Assembly (NCBI RefSeq): GCF_003752175.1
Contig: NZ_RJVF01000014.1
Location: 124,001 to 188,000, forward strand
Source of the DNA: Comamonas sp. BIGb0124
GTDB lineage: Bacteria > Pseudomonadota > Gammaproteobacteria > Burkholderiales > Burkholderiaceae_C
Length of the DNA: 64,000 nucleotides
Reading direction: 5' to 3'
The translations under genes and the position numbers were made by a program. Below, piece by piece: positions 9,330-19,580 of the stretch. Below the pieces are notes generated by a model. That model was not told the DNA's origin. It did not search any database and saw only the letters and a program-made list of their open reading frames with translations. Each line of letters opens with the position of its first letter. The stretch's first letter is position 1.

Positions 9330-10607
9330 ATGAGTCAAAACACACCGTCTTCGAGCCCTTCGTCCGCCCCGTCCAACGCCCAGCCCGGCACGCGCCGCAA
9401 GCTGCTGGTGCGCATGGCCGCGGTCGTGGCCATCGGCTGCATCGCCTGGGGTGCCTACGAGTGGCTGGTCGCCAGCCATTACGAAAACACCGACAACGCC
9501 TATGTGCAGGGCAACCTGGTGCAGATCACGCCCCAGACCACCGGCACGGTCGAGGCCATCATGGCCGACGAGACCGATTTCGTGCAGGCCGGCCATGCGC
9601 TGATCAAGCTCGATCCGGCCGATGCACGCGTCGCCTACCAGCAGGCCGAGGCCGACCTGGCGCAGGCCGTGCGCCAGGTGCGCACGCTGTTCGTGAACAA
9701 CGGTTCGCTGTCGGCGCAGGTCACCCTGCGCGAAGCCGAGGCCGCGCGTGCCAGCAACGACGTGGCGCGGGCCACCGAAGACCTGCGCCGCCGGCAGTCG
9801 CTGAGCGGCAACGGCGCCGTGTCGCAGGAGGAGCTCGAGCACACGCGCAGCCAGCTCGAAGCCGCACGTGCGGCGCTGGCTTCGGCCCGGGCCGCCACGC
9901 AATCGGCACGCGAGCAACTGCAGAGCAACCGCTCGTACACCGAAGGCATCGACGTCGCCAGCCACCCGAGCGTGCAGGCCGCGGCGGCCCGCTTGCGCCA
10001 GGCCTACCTCGCCGTGCAGCGCAGCGCGCTGATCGCGCCGGTCGACGGTTTTGTCGCCAAGCGCAGCGTGCAGGTCGGCCAGCGCGTGGCGCCCGGTGCG
10101 CAACTGATGACGGTGGTGCCCCTGAACCAGCTGTGGGTGGATGCGAACTTCAAGGAAAACCAGCTGCGTGGCCTGCGTATCGGCCAGCCGGTCAAGCTCA
10201 CGGCCGATCTCTACGGCAGCAAGGTCGAGTACGACGGCCAGGTCGCGGGACTGGGCATGGGCACCGGGGCGGCGTTTTCGTTGCTGCCGGCACAGAATGC
10301 CACCGGCAACTGGATCAAGGTGGTGCAGCGTGTGCCGGTGCGCATCACGCTCGACGCCGCGCAGCTCGCCGAGCATCCGCTGCGCGTGGGTCTGTCGATG
10401 GATGTGACCGTCGACATTGCCCAGCAGGACGGCAAGTTGCTGGCCGATGCCCCGCGCGCGGAGCCTCTGGTGCAGACCGAGGTGTACGCGGTGCAGGAGC
10501 AGGGTGCCGACGAGGCGATCGCCAAGGTCATCGCGGCCAACGTGGGCAAGCCGCTGGCCGCCGCCACCCGGGGCTCTGCCGCTGCCGCCCGCGGCACGCT
10601 GATGTAA
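9330..10607 (+). CDS. emrA: Membrane fusion protein, EmrA/HlyD family
   Basis: A 425-aa periplasmic adaptor joining the EmrB-like permease to the outer-membrane channel. One N-terminal membrane helix (about residues 27-47) is followed by the EmrA signature NTDNAYVQGNLVQITPQTTG, a long alpha-helical hairpin (about 95-215, rich in Ala, Arg and Glu), and the barrel segment ALIAPVDGFVAKRSVQVGQRV. The protein matches the usual EmrA length plus a short Ala-rich tail. It lies 12 bases upstream of emrB. The gene symbol is by family resemblance, not proven orthology. Confidence 0.92.
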   Translation: MSQNTPSSSPSSAPSNAQPGTRRKLLVRMAAVVAIGCIAWGAYEWLVASHYENTDNAYVQGNLVQITPQTTGTVEAIMADETDFVQAGHALIKLDPADARVAYQQAEADLAQAVRQVRTLFVNNGSLSAQVTLREAEAARASNDVARATEDLRRRQSLSGNGAVSQEELEHTRSQLEAARAALASARAATQSAREQLQSNRSYTEGIDVASHPSVQAAAARLRQAYLAVQRSALIAPVDGFVAKRSVQVGQRVAPGAQLMTVVPLNQLWVDANFKENQLRGLRIGQPVKLTADLYGSKVEYDGQVAGLGMGTGAAFSLLPAQNATGNWIKVVQRVPVRITLDAAQLAEHPLRVGLSMDVTVDIAQQDGKLLADAPRAEPLVQTEVYAVQEQGADEAIAKVIAANVGKPLAAATRGSAAAARGTLM

Positions 10608-10619
10608 GCCGGGCGAACC

Positions 10620-12179
10620 ATGGCTAATCCATCTACCGCTGCGCACGCGCCGCTCGAGGGCTCGGCGCGGCACTGGGGCACGCTGGCGCTGTCGGCCGCC
10701 GTGTTCATGAACGTGCTCGACACCTCGATCGCCAATGTGTCGCTGCCCGCCATCGCGGGCGACCTGGGGGTGAGCACCAACCAGGGGACCTGGGTGATCA
10801 CCAGCTTTGCCGTGGCCAACGCGATCGCGGTGCCGCTGACGGGCTGGCTGTCGCAGCGCTTCGGGCAGGTGCGGCTGTTCATGGCCAGCGTGGCCTTGTT
10901 CGTGCTGGCCTCGTGGCTGTGCGGACTGGCCCCGAACATGACGATGCTCATCGCCTTCCGCATTCTGCAGGGCTTCGTGGCCGGGCCGATGATCCCGCTG
11001 TCGCAGGCCCTGCTGCTGTCGAGTTATCCCAAGGCGCTGGCGGGGCTGGCGATGGCGATGTGGTCCATGACCACGCTGGTGGCGCCGGTCACCGGGCCGC
11101 TGCTGGGGGGCTGGATCACCGACAACATGACCTGGCCGTGGATCTTCTACATCAATGTGCCGGTCGGCATCTTGTCGGTGCTGGTGACCTGGCGGATCTT
11201 CCGCAACCGCGAGACGCCGACGCGCTCGCTGCCCATCGACACCATCGGGCTGTCGCTGCTGGTGATCTGGGTGGCGGCGATGCAGATCATGCTCGACATC
11301 GGCAAGGAGCACGACTGGTTCCAATCGCCGGTGGTGCTGGGCTGTGCGGTGGTGGCCGTGGTGGGCTTTGCGTTCTTCCTGGTGTGGGAGCTCACGGACA
11401 AGCACCCGGTGGTCGACCTGTCGCTGTTCCGCCTGCGCAATTTCTGGGCCGGCACGCTGGCGATTTCGGTGGGCTACGGGCTGTTCTTCGGCAACGTGGT
11501 GCTGCTGCCGCTGTGGCTGCAGCAGTACATGGGCTATACCGCGACCAGTGCGGGCATGGTGATGGCCCCGGTGGGCTTGCTGGCCATCGTGCTCTCGCCG
11601 GTGGTGGGCAAGACCATGCACAAGGTCGATCCGCGCCACTACGCGACCTTTGCGTTCCTGGTGTTCGGTCTGGTGCTGTGGATGCGCTCGAACTTCAATA
11701 CCCAGGTCGACTTCTGGACGATCATGATCCCGACGCTGATCCAGGGCATCGGCATGGCGTTCTTTTTCATTCCGCTGATCACGCTCACGCTCTCGGGCCT
11801 GCCGCCCGAGCGGGTGCCGGCGGCTTCGGGACTGTCGAACTTCGTGCGCATCACGGCGGGTGCGGTGGGCACCTCGGTCTCGACCACCTTCTGGGAACGG
11901 CGCGCCACGCTGCACCATGCCCAACTGGTGGAGAACCTCACGCCGGGCAGCGGTCCGGCCGGTCAACTGCTGCAGGGCCTGCAGTCTGCCGGCCTGAGCG
12001 CGGAGCAGGCGCTCTCGCAGATGGACCGGCTGGTCAACCAGCAGGCCTTCATGCTGGCGGCCAACGATGTGTTCTATGCGTCGGCGATCCTGTTCCTGGC
12101 GCTGATTCCGCTGGTGTGGCTGGCCAGGCCGCAGCGCAGCGTGGCCGATGCGGGAGATGCGGCGGCAGGCGCGCACTGA
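10620..12179 (+). CDS. emrB: DHA2-family multidrug permease, EmrB-like
   Basis: A 519-aa inner-membrane drug:proton antiporter with about 14 membrane segments. Signatures include FMNVLDTSIANVSLPAIAGDLG (TM1), WVITSFAVANAIAVPLTGWLSQRFG (TM2 and motif A) and TLVAPVTGPLLGGWITDNMTW (motif C). It is the last gene of the marR-OMF-emrA-emrB operon and would pump hydrophobic or amphipathic compounds. The gene is convergent with the IMPase-family gene; the 86-base gap contains GC-rich inverted repeats (cccggg arms, 12231-12252) but no clear U-tract. Confidence 0.93.
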   Translation: MANPSTAAHAPLEGSARHWGTLALSAAVFMNVLDTSIANVSLPAIAGDLGVSTNQGTWVITSFAVANAIAVPLTGWLSQRFGQVRLFMASVALFVLASWLCGLAPNMTMLIAFRILQGFVAGPMIPLSQALLLSSYPKALAGLAMAMWSMTTLVAPVTGPLLGGWITDNMTWPWIFYINVPVGILSVLVTWRIFRNRETPTRSLPIDTIGLSLLVIWVAAMQIMLDIGKEHDWFQSPVVLGCAVVAVVGFAFFLVWELTDKHPVVDLSLFRLRNFWAGTLAISVGYGLFFGNVVLLPLWLQQYMGYTATSAGMVMAPVGLLAIVLSPVVGKTMHKVDPRHYATFAFLVFGLVLWMRSNFNTQVDFWTIMIPTLIQGIGMAFFFIPLITLTLSGLPPERVPAASGLSNFVRITAGAVGTSVSTTFWERRATLHHAQLVENLTPGSGPAGQLLQGLQSAGLSAEQALSQMDRLVNQQAFMLAANDVFYASAILFLALIPLVWLARPQRSVADAGDAAAGAH

Positions 12180-12265
12180 GCGTTCTCGAGCAGGCACGAG
12201 CCGTGGGAGACGGCCTGTGCCGCCTGACCCGGGGGCGACGACCGCCCGGGCGGGCTGGCCGCGGG

Positions 12266-13099
12266 TCAGCGCGGCTGGGCGTTGCCGACTAGCGCCAACA
12301 GCGGCTCGCGCACTTGCGGCGCGCCGGCGCTGACCGGGCCGCCGTCGAGCAGGTCGCGGCCGGCGCCGGGGAAATCCGCAGTCCAGCCGCCGGCCTCGCG
12401 GATGAGCAGCAGGCCGGCCAGGCAGTCCCAGGCGTTGATGTGGGCCTCGTGATAGGCGATCAGGCGTCCGGCGGCCACATAGGCCAGCATCAGCGCTCCC
12501 GAGCCGTTGCGGTAGGGCATGCCGCCGGCCTCGAGCAGCCGTCCCAGGAATTGCGTGGCGACCGAGGGCGGTACCCGCAGATTGATGCCCAGCCCGGTCA
12601 GGCCCTGCTGCAGGCTCTGCGTGCCGTCGACGGCGATGCGGCTGCCGTCGAGGAACGCGCCGCCGCCGAGGCTGGCATGGAAGGTCTCGCCGGCGCACGG
12701 GGCGTGCACCACGCCGGCCACGGTCTGCCCCTGGTGCTCGAGGGCGATGGAGACACACCAGGTGTCGAGTCCATGCACAAAACAGCTGGTGCCGTCGATC
12801 GGATCGATCACCCAGGCATAACCCGAGCTGCCGGCTTCCAGTCCGTATTCCTCGCCCAGCAGGCTGTCCGCCGGGAAGTGCCGGGCCAGTTCCTCGCGCA
12901 GGAAACGTTCCACGGCCCGGTCGGCGACGCTCACCACATCCTGCCCGTTGAGTTTGACCTCGATGTCGGTCTGCGCCAACTGCTTGAAGTAGCCGAGGGC
13001 GAGGTCGCCGGCTTGCCGCGCGAGCGCCAGAGCCAGGCGTTCCCGTTCCGCGCAGGGCGTGGCCGGGGACGGCAGAGACGACGGTGTGGCTGGGGTCAT
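12266..13099 (-). CDS. Inositol monophosphatase family phosphatase at end of thi operon
   Basis: A 277-aa Mg-dependent phosphatase of the IMPase superfamily. The metal site is complete: GEEYG (Glu83-Glu84), WVIDPIDGT (Asp99, Asp102, Thr104) and AWDCLAGLLLIREAGG near residue 222. It follows thiDE by 20 bases on the same strand and so is probably the last gene of the TPP-controlled operon. Family members hydrolyse inositol-1-phosphate, 3'-phosphoadenosine phosphates, histidinol phosphate and other small phosphates. The context suggests a phosphorylated thiamine intermediate as substrate, but this is inference only. Start ATG at 13099 is preceded by a plausible AAGGAG. Confidence 0.88.
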   Translation of the reverse strand: MTPATPSSLPSPATPCAERERLALALARQAGDLALGYFKQLAQTDIEVKLNGQDVVSVADRAVERFLREELARHFPADSLLGEEYGLEAGSSGYAWVIDPIDGTSCFVHGLDTWCVSIALEHQGQTVAGVVHAPCAGETFHASLGGGAFLDGSRIAVDGTQSLQQGLTGLGINLRVPPSVATQFLGRLLEAGGMPYRNGSGALMLAYVAAGRLIAYHEAHINAWDCLAGLLLIREAGGWTADFPGAGRDLLDGGPVSAGAPQVREPLLALVGNAQPR

Positions 13100-13119
13100 G
13101 GCAGCTCCTTCGGGGCGGG

Positions 13120-14793
13120 TCAGGCGGATGGGAAAACGTCCACGGCAACGGGGCCGCGCAGCGTGGGCCGGGCCAGGGGCGGCGGGGCCAGCGGCGGACT
13201 GCCCCTGCCGGCCTCGATGGCCTGGGCCAGGCCGGCGATGGCGGCTTCCGGATCGGCCGCGTGGGTGATGCCGCGCAGCACGGCCACGCCCTGGGCGCCG
13301 CAGCGCACGGCCTCGAGGCTGCGGGCCTCGTCCATGCCGGCGATGCCGACCACCGGCTCGTCCAGCACGGCGCTCCAGTAGGCCAGATTGCCCGGGCCCT
13401 GCGGCCACCACGGCATGTCTTTCGTGACGGTGGCGTGGATGGGGCCGCAGGCGATGTAGCTGGGCGCTTCGGCATGGGCCCGGCAGACTTCCCAGTAGCT
13501 GTGCGTGGACAGGCCCAGCCGGATGCCGCTTCGACGCAGGGCGTCGAGGTCGGCGCTGAAGAGGTCTTCCTGCCCCAGGTGCACACCGTAGGCGCCATGG
13601 CTCAGTGCGGCCTGCCAGTGGTCGTTGATGAACAGTTGGGCCTGCACCGCGCGCGCGGCCTGCACGCTGCGGGCGATCTGCTCGTCGAGATAGGCCTGGG
13701 CATCGATGCCTTGCGCGGCCAGCGCGTCGAGCGCCTCGGCCTTGATGCGCAGTTGCACGGTGCGCACGCCGGCCGCGAGTGTGCGTTCCACCCAGTCGGC
13801 GCTGTCGACCACCGGGTACAGACCCATCCAGGCCTGAGTGAGTGCAGGAAAGGCCGGCCGGCCGGCGTGCACCGCATGGCCGGGCAGCCGGTCGAGCGCA
13901 GGCACCAGCAGGGGCAGCCGTGCGGGCTGCAGGGCGAAGCCGGACTGGGCATGGACCGGACCGGCGCCCCGGCCGGCCGCGTAGCCGTGGACCAGGCCGT
14001 CGGTACTCAGCATCTTGGCGATGACCACCGCATCGGCTTCGCAGTAGCCACGCGCCAGCGCCGCCGCGGCAGCCGAGGCGAAGGTGCAGCCGGTGCCGTG
14101 GTTGTGCGGGGTGTCCACGCGCGGCAGGGCCAGCCAGCCGTGGGCTTGCGGCGTGTCGAGCCAGTCGAGCGACCATTGGGCCGCCTGCGGGGTGCCCGTG
14201 CCGGGGTGGGCATCGCCGCCCGTGATGACGACGGCGCCTGCGCCGCGCCGGCGCAGATCGGTCGCCAGCTCGGGCGGAGTGCCGCTGCGCCCGACCAGCC
14301 AGGCCGCTTCGGCTTCGTTGGGCTTGATCAGCGTGGCCAGCGGCAGCAGTTCGGCCAGCAGGGCCATGCGCAGCGCTTCGCCGCCCAGCTCGGCGCCTGT
14401 GCTGGCGCGACGCACCGGATCGACGACCAGCGCGGGCGGCGACTGCGGATACTGCGCACGCAATGCACGCACCCAGCGCGCGACCACCCGCACGTTGTCG
14501 GCCGAGGCCAGCATGCCGGTCTTGATCACTGCAGGCGGAAGGTCGGCGGCGAGCGCGGCGAGCTGCGCGTCGAGGACTTCGGGCGACAGGGCCTCGATGT
14601 GGGTGACGGCCACCGAGTTCTGCGCGGTGACCGCGGCGATCGCGGTGCAGCCGTGCACGCCCATCAGGCCGAAGGCACGCAGATCGGCCTGGATGCCGGC
14701 GCCGCCGCCGCTGTCCGAGCCGGCGATGCTCCAGACCACGGGCCGCGCGGCGGAGGAGGGCAAGGGGGAAGGTCGAGCGTCGGATGTCGTCAT
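13120..14793 (-). CDS. thiDE: Fused HMP/HMP-P kinase and thiamine-phosphate synthase
   Basis: A 557-aa bifunctional enzyme. The N-terminal ThiD half (to about residue 270) phosphorylates hydroxymethylpyrimidine and has [28 protein letters not shown] and [10 protein letters not shown]. Its DPV motif reads DPVRRASTG, where many homologues have DPVMVA. The C-terminal ThiE half (about 315-540) joins HMP-PP to HET-P and has [41 protein letters not shown] and VAVLRGI. About 40 residues link the domains. The start ATG overlaps the thiG stop (ATGA at 14793-14790), showing translational coupling. ThiD-ThiE fusions are known in several bacteria. Confidence 0.93.
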   Translation of the reverse strand: MTTSDARPSPLPSSAARPVVWSIAGSDSGGGAGIQADLRAFGLMGVHGCTAIAAVTAQNSVAVTHIEALSPEVLDAQLAALAADLPPAVIKTGMLASADNVRVVARWVRALRAQYPQSPPALVVDPVRRASTGAELGGEALRMALLAELLPLATLIKPNEAEAAWLVGRSGTPPELATDLRRRGAGAVVITGGDAHPGTGTPQAAQWSLDWLDTPQAHGWLALPRVDTPHNHGTGCTFASAAAAALARGYCEADAVVIAKMLSTDGLVHGYAAGRGAGPVHAQSGFALQPARLPLLVPALDRLPGHAVHAGRPAFPALTQAWMGLYPVVDSADWVERTLAAGVRTVQLRIKAEALDALAAQGIDAQAYLDEQIARSVQAARAVQAQLFINDHWQAALSHGAYGVHLGQEDLFSADLDALRRSGIRLGLSTHSYWEVCRAHAEAPSYIACGPIHATVTKDMPWWPQGPGNLAYWSAVLDEPVVGIAGMDEARSLEAVRCGAQGVAVLRGITHAADPEAAIAGLAQAIEAGRGSPPLAPPPLARPTLRGPVAVDVFPSA

Positions 14794-15566
14794 AGGATGA
14801 AGGGGCGGCCGGTGACCGGCGTGGTGGCCGTGGCCATGTCCTGCTTGGGGATCACGCCGGCTTCGTGACCGAGCCGGCCGGCTTCGATGGCCAGCTTGAA
14901 GGCGGCGGCCATCTTGACCGGATCGAGCGCCTGCGCCACGGCAGAGTTCAGCAGGATCGCGTCGTAGCCGAGTTCCATGGCCTGCACGGCGTCGGCCGGC
15001 GAACCGATGCCGGCGTCGACCACCAGCGGCACGCCGGGCAGCCGCGCGCGCAGGGTGCGCAGCGCATACGGGTTGACCAGGCCCTGGCCCGACCCGATGG
15101 GGGCGCCCCAGGGCATGAGGATGTTGCAGCCGACATCGAGCAGGCGCTGGCAGGTGACCAGGTCGTCGGTGCAGTAGGGGAAGACCTCGAAGCCTTCGGC
15201 CGCCAGGGTGCGCGCGGCGTCCACCAGCTCCCACGGGTCGGGCTGCAGGGTGTATTCGTCGCCCACCACTTCGAGCTTGATCCAGTGGGTGCCGAACAGC
15301 TCGCGGGCCATGCGTGCCAGCGTCACGGCTTCGTGGGCGCTGCGGCAGCCGGCCGTGTTGGGCAGCAGATGGGCTCCGCTGTCGCGGATCATGCGGTAGA
15401 AATCGCTGGCGCCGGCGCCGCCCGCCAACTGGCGCTTGAGGCCGACGGTGACCACCTGGGCGCCCGAGGCCGTGATGGCCTGGCGCAGCACCTCGGGCGA
15501 GGGGTAGCCGGCTGTGCCGAGGAAAAAGCGGCTCTGCAGTTCGATGCCGCCGATGCTCAAAGTCAT
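14790..15566 (-). CDS. thiG: Thiazole synthase
   Basis: A 258-aa TIM-barrel enzyme that makes the thiazole phosphate moiety from 1-deoxy-D-xylulose 5-phosphate, dehydroglycine and ThiS-thiocarboxylate. Diagnostic segments are [21 protein letters not shown] (including the Schiff-base lysine region), [37 protein letters not shown] and RLGHEAG. The length is standard for the family. It lies downstream of thiS by 93 bases and overlaps thiDE by 4 bases. ThiO, encoded just upstream, should supply the imine of glycine. Confidence 0.95.
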   Translation of the reverse strand: MTLSIGGIELQSRFFLGTAGYPSPEVLRQAITASGAQVVTVGLKRQLAGGAGASDFYRMIRDSGAHLLPNTAGCRSAHEAVTLARMARELFGTHWIKLEVVGDEYTLQPDPWELVDAARTLAAEGFEVFPYCTDDLVTCQRLLDVGCNILMPWGAPIGSGQGLVNPYALRTLRARLPGVPLVVDAGIGSPADAVQAMELGYDAILLNSAVAQALDPVKMAAAFKLAIEAGRLGHEAGVIPKQDMATATTPVTGRPFIL

Positions 15567-15659
15567 GATGGAAGTCTCCGCGAATGGGGGAAGGCGAGGG
15601 GGCGGCCGGTTCGGTACGGGTCGCGTCGCTGCCAGGTATCGGATGTCGGGTGTCGGGCC

Positions 15660-15869
15660 TCAGCCCCCGGTGATGGGCTGGAACGTGAAGATGGCGTCGC
15701 CCTCGGCCAGGGGCGTGTCGGCGCGTGCCGTACGGGCCACGAACTCGCCGTTGAGTGCGGTGGCCAGGGCCTGCGGGGCCTGCCCGAGCTGCGTGACCAG
15801 GGTCGCCAGGTCTCGGGCCTCGGTCTGCAGGGGTTCGCCGTTGACCGTGATGTGGATGGTGCTTGTCAT
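15660..15869 (-). CDS. thiS: Sulfur carrier protein ThiS
   Basis: A 69-aa ubiquitin-fold sulfur carrier ending in the diagnostic Gly-Gly (FTFQPITGG). The C-terminal glycine is adenylated and thiocarboxylated before sulfur transfer to the thiazole. The N-terminus MTSTIHITVNGEP and central LVTQLGQAPQALATALNGEFVAR match the family. Its ATG overlaps the thiO stop by 4 bases. No thiF-type adenylyltransferase is in this window, so activation must be by a protein encoded elsewhere. Confidence 0.93.
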   Translation of the reverse strand: MTSTIHITVNGEPLQTEARDLATLVTQLGQAPQALATALNGEFVARTARADTPLAEGDAIFTFQPITGG

Positions 15870-16975
15870 GGGGCGATATTGTCCTTGCTGGGCGAGCCGG
15901 CGTCGCGGGCGGCATCGAAAGCGGCCAGGGCGCGTTCGATCAGGGCCGGCGCGATGAGCCAGCCGTGGCGGAAGAGGCCGTTGATGCGGCTCAGGCCGGG
16001 GTCGGTGTCGATGCGGGGCAGATTGTCCGGCAGGGCCGGGCGGAGATTGCTCTCCATGTGCACGATGCGGGCCTCGGCGAGCTCCGGCATCACGCTGTGG
16101 GCGGCGGCCATGAGTTCGACGGCGCTGCGCAGCGACATCGGGCCCCGGTCTTCGCTTTCGATCTCGCTGGCCCCGATGAACACGATGTCGCCGGGGCGCG
16201 GCACGATATAGACCCGGTGGCGCGGGTGCAGCAGGCGCAGCGGACGGTTGAGAACCACGCCGGGGGCATGCAGCCACAGCACCTCGCCGCGCACGCCGCG
16301 CGTGGGCAGTTCGGGACGGGCACCCAGTCCGCGTGCATCGAAGACCCAGTCGAAGCCGAGGTCGCCGCCCCGTGCATGCAGCACGCCGGGCGACAGCGCC
16401 TCGACGTGCGTCTGCCAGTGCCATTGCACGCCCAGACGGCTGCCCGCCTCGGCCAGGGCCAGCATGGCCTGCCGGGTATGCAACTGTCCTTCGCCGGGCA
16501 GCAGCCAGGCTTGCGAGGGGCCCTGGATCGCGGGCTCGAGCGCGCGCAGTTCGGCGAGGTCGATGCGGCGCATCACCGCGTCGATGGCCTGGGCATCCGA
16601 GCCCTGGCGTGCCAGCTTGTGCGTCAGCAGCTCGGTCATGCGCCGCGCCGAGCCTTCGTCGCCCCGGTGGGCCAGCATCAGGCTGCCTTGCTGGCGGTGA
16701 AAGACGGCGCCGGGCAACTGCGCCAGCACCTGCGGCCAGCGCGCCAGGGAGCGCTGGCCCAGGGCGTAGATGTCGTCGTCGCCGGTTTCGAGTTCGGCCA
16801 CGGGGCTGAGCATGCCGGCCGCGGTCCAGCCTGCGGCGTAGGGTGTTGCCTGGCCGGCCGCCGGCTCGTGGGGGCCATCGGCCGGGTCGAAGACCTGGAC
16901 GGCGTGGCCGCGAGCGGCCAGTTCCCATGCGAGCAGCCGGCCCGTGAGGCCCGCGCCTGCGATACCTATTTTCAT
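15866..16975 (-). CDS. thiO: Glycine oxidase, FAD-dependent
   Basis: A 369-aa D-amino-acid-oxidase-type flavoprotein that oxidises glycine to the imine used by ThiG. The N-terminal FAD-binding dinucleotide fold begins immediately (KIGIAGAGLTGRLLAWELAARGH, GxGxxG), and the C-terminal FAD-closing region reads LPRIDTDPGLSRINGLFRHGW. Start ATG at 16975 gives a fold starting at residue 2, as expected. It lies 78 bases after thiC and overlaps thiS by 4 bases. ThiO, rather than tyrosine lyase ThiH, implies an aerobic thiazole pathway. Confidence 0.93.
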   Translation of the reverse strand: MKIGIAGAGLTGRLLAWELAARGHAVQVFDPADGPHEPAAGQATPYAAGWTAAGMLSPVAELETGDDDIYALGQRSLARWPQVLAQLPGAVFHRQQGSLMLAHRGDEGSARRMTELLTHKLARQGSDAQAIDAVMRRIDLAELRALEPAIQGPSQAWLLPGEGQLHTRQAMLALAEAGSRLGVQWHWQTHVEALSPGVLHARGGDLGFDWVFDARGLGARPELPTRGVRGEVLWLHAPGVVLNRPLRLLHPRHRVYIVPRPGDIVFIGASEIESEDRGPMSLRSAVELMAAAHSVMPELAEARIVHMESNLRPALPDNLPRIDTDPGLSRINGLFRHGWLIAPALIERALAAFDAARDAGSPSKDNIAP

Positions 16976-17053
16976 AACGATGGGCCCGCTGCCGCGCAGC
17001 GGGCGTGCTGATGCGATCAAGTCAAAACAATGAACAGAGAAGCCGTCAGGCCC

Positions 17054-19216
<2,163 letters not shown>

Positions 19217-19217
19217 C

Positions 19218-19223
19218 AGTATA
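19218..19223 (-). promoter_or_regulatory. Probable -10 of the thi operon promoter
   Basis: TATACT on the minus strand lies just upstream of the aptamer, placing transcription initiation near 19211, at the 5' edge of the TPP riboswitch. No good -35 is seen at 16-18 bases. The assignment rests on spacing to the riboswitch. Confidence 0.5.
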
Positions 19224-19271
19224 GGTCGCCGGCGCCGATGCGTGCCGATCTCGGTGTTTTATAGGGGTGCG

Positions 19272-19297
19272 AAAAAAGAAGGCTGCGTGACAGCCTT
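19272..19297 (-). terminator. Terminator-like hairpin between thi and gltB-like operons
   Basis: Arms aaggctg (19279-19285) and cagcctt (19291-19297) with a 5-base loop form a perfect stem. On the minus strand the stem is followed by a T-rich run (TTCTTTTTT). No minus-strand gene ends here, so it may insulate the thiamine operon from antisense transcription of the gltB-like region. Confidence 0.6.
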
Positions 19298-19580
19298 TAC
19301 AGGGAGCGTTGCAAGAATTTGTGCAAAAAACCCTACAACTATGCAACATCAGAATACTTTGATGCATGGCTGTAATATGATCGCTCCCCCAACGTCCGGA
19401 AACACGGACGTGGCGCAGCTGCCGGCCGCTTGTGCATGACCGGCGGCGCGATCCCCACGAAAAAAGAGTCAGTCGCCAGGGCACCGCATGCGGTGTCCGT
19501 CAGCAGCCCGCCCGGGCGCGCCAGCCGGATGCCCGAAAGCCCGGCCGCGCGGCCCTGGCATTTGTCGTGGAGAGATCGCC

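Larger units (their letters stand above)
19217..19580. other. Divergent thiC / gltB-like intergenic region
   Basis: The stretch between the TPP aptamer and the gltB-like start holds no gene. It is clearly more AT-rich than its surroundings at 19255-19385, where promoters for the right-hand operon are expected: TAATAT at 19373-19378 is a candidate -10. A dyad with arms ttgca and tgcaa spaced by 8 bases lies near 19310-19327 and might bind a regulator. A minus-strand terminator-like hairpin at 19272-19297 is listed separately. Confidence 0.45.

Noticed and set aside
7134-13598. A 2154-codon minus-strand open frame across the efflux operon
   Set aside because: It overlaps four motif-supported genes in the opposite direction and has low-complexity Arg/Gln/His composition; it is a GC-bias shadow.
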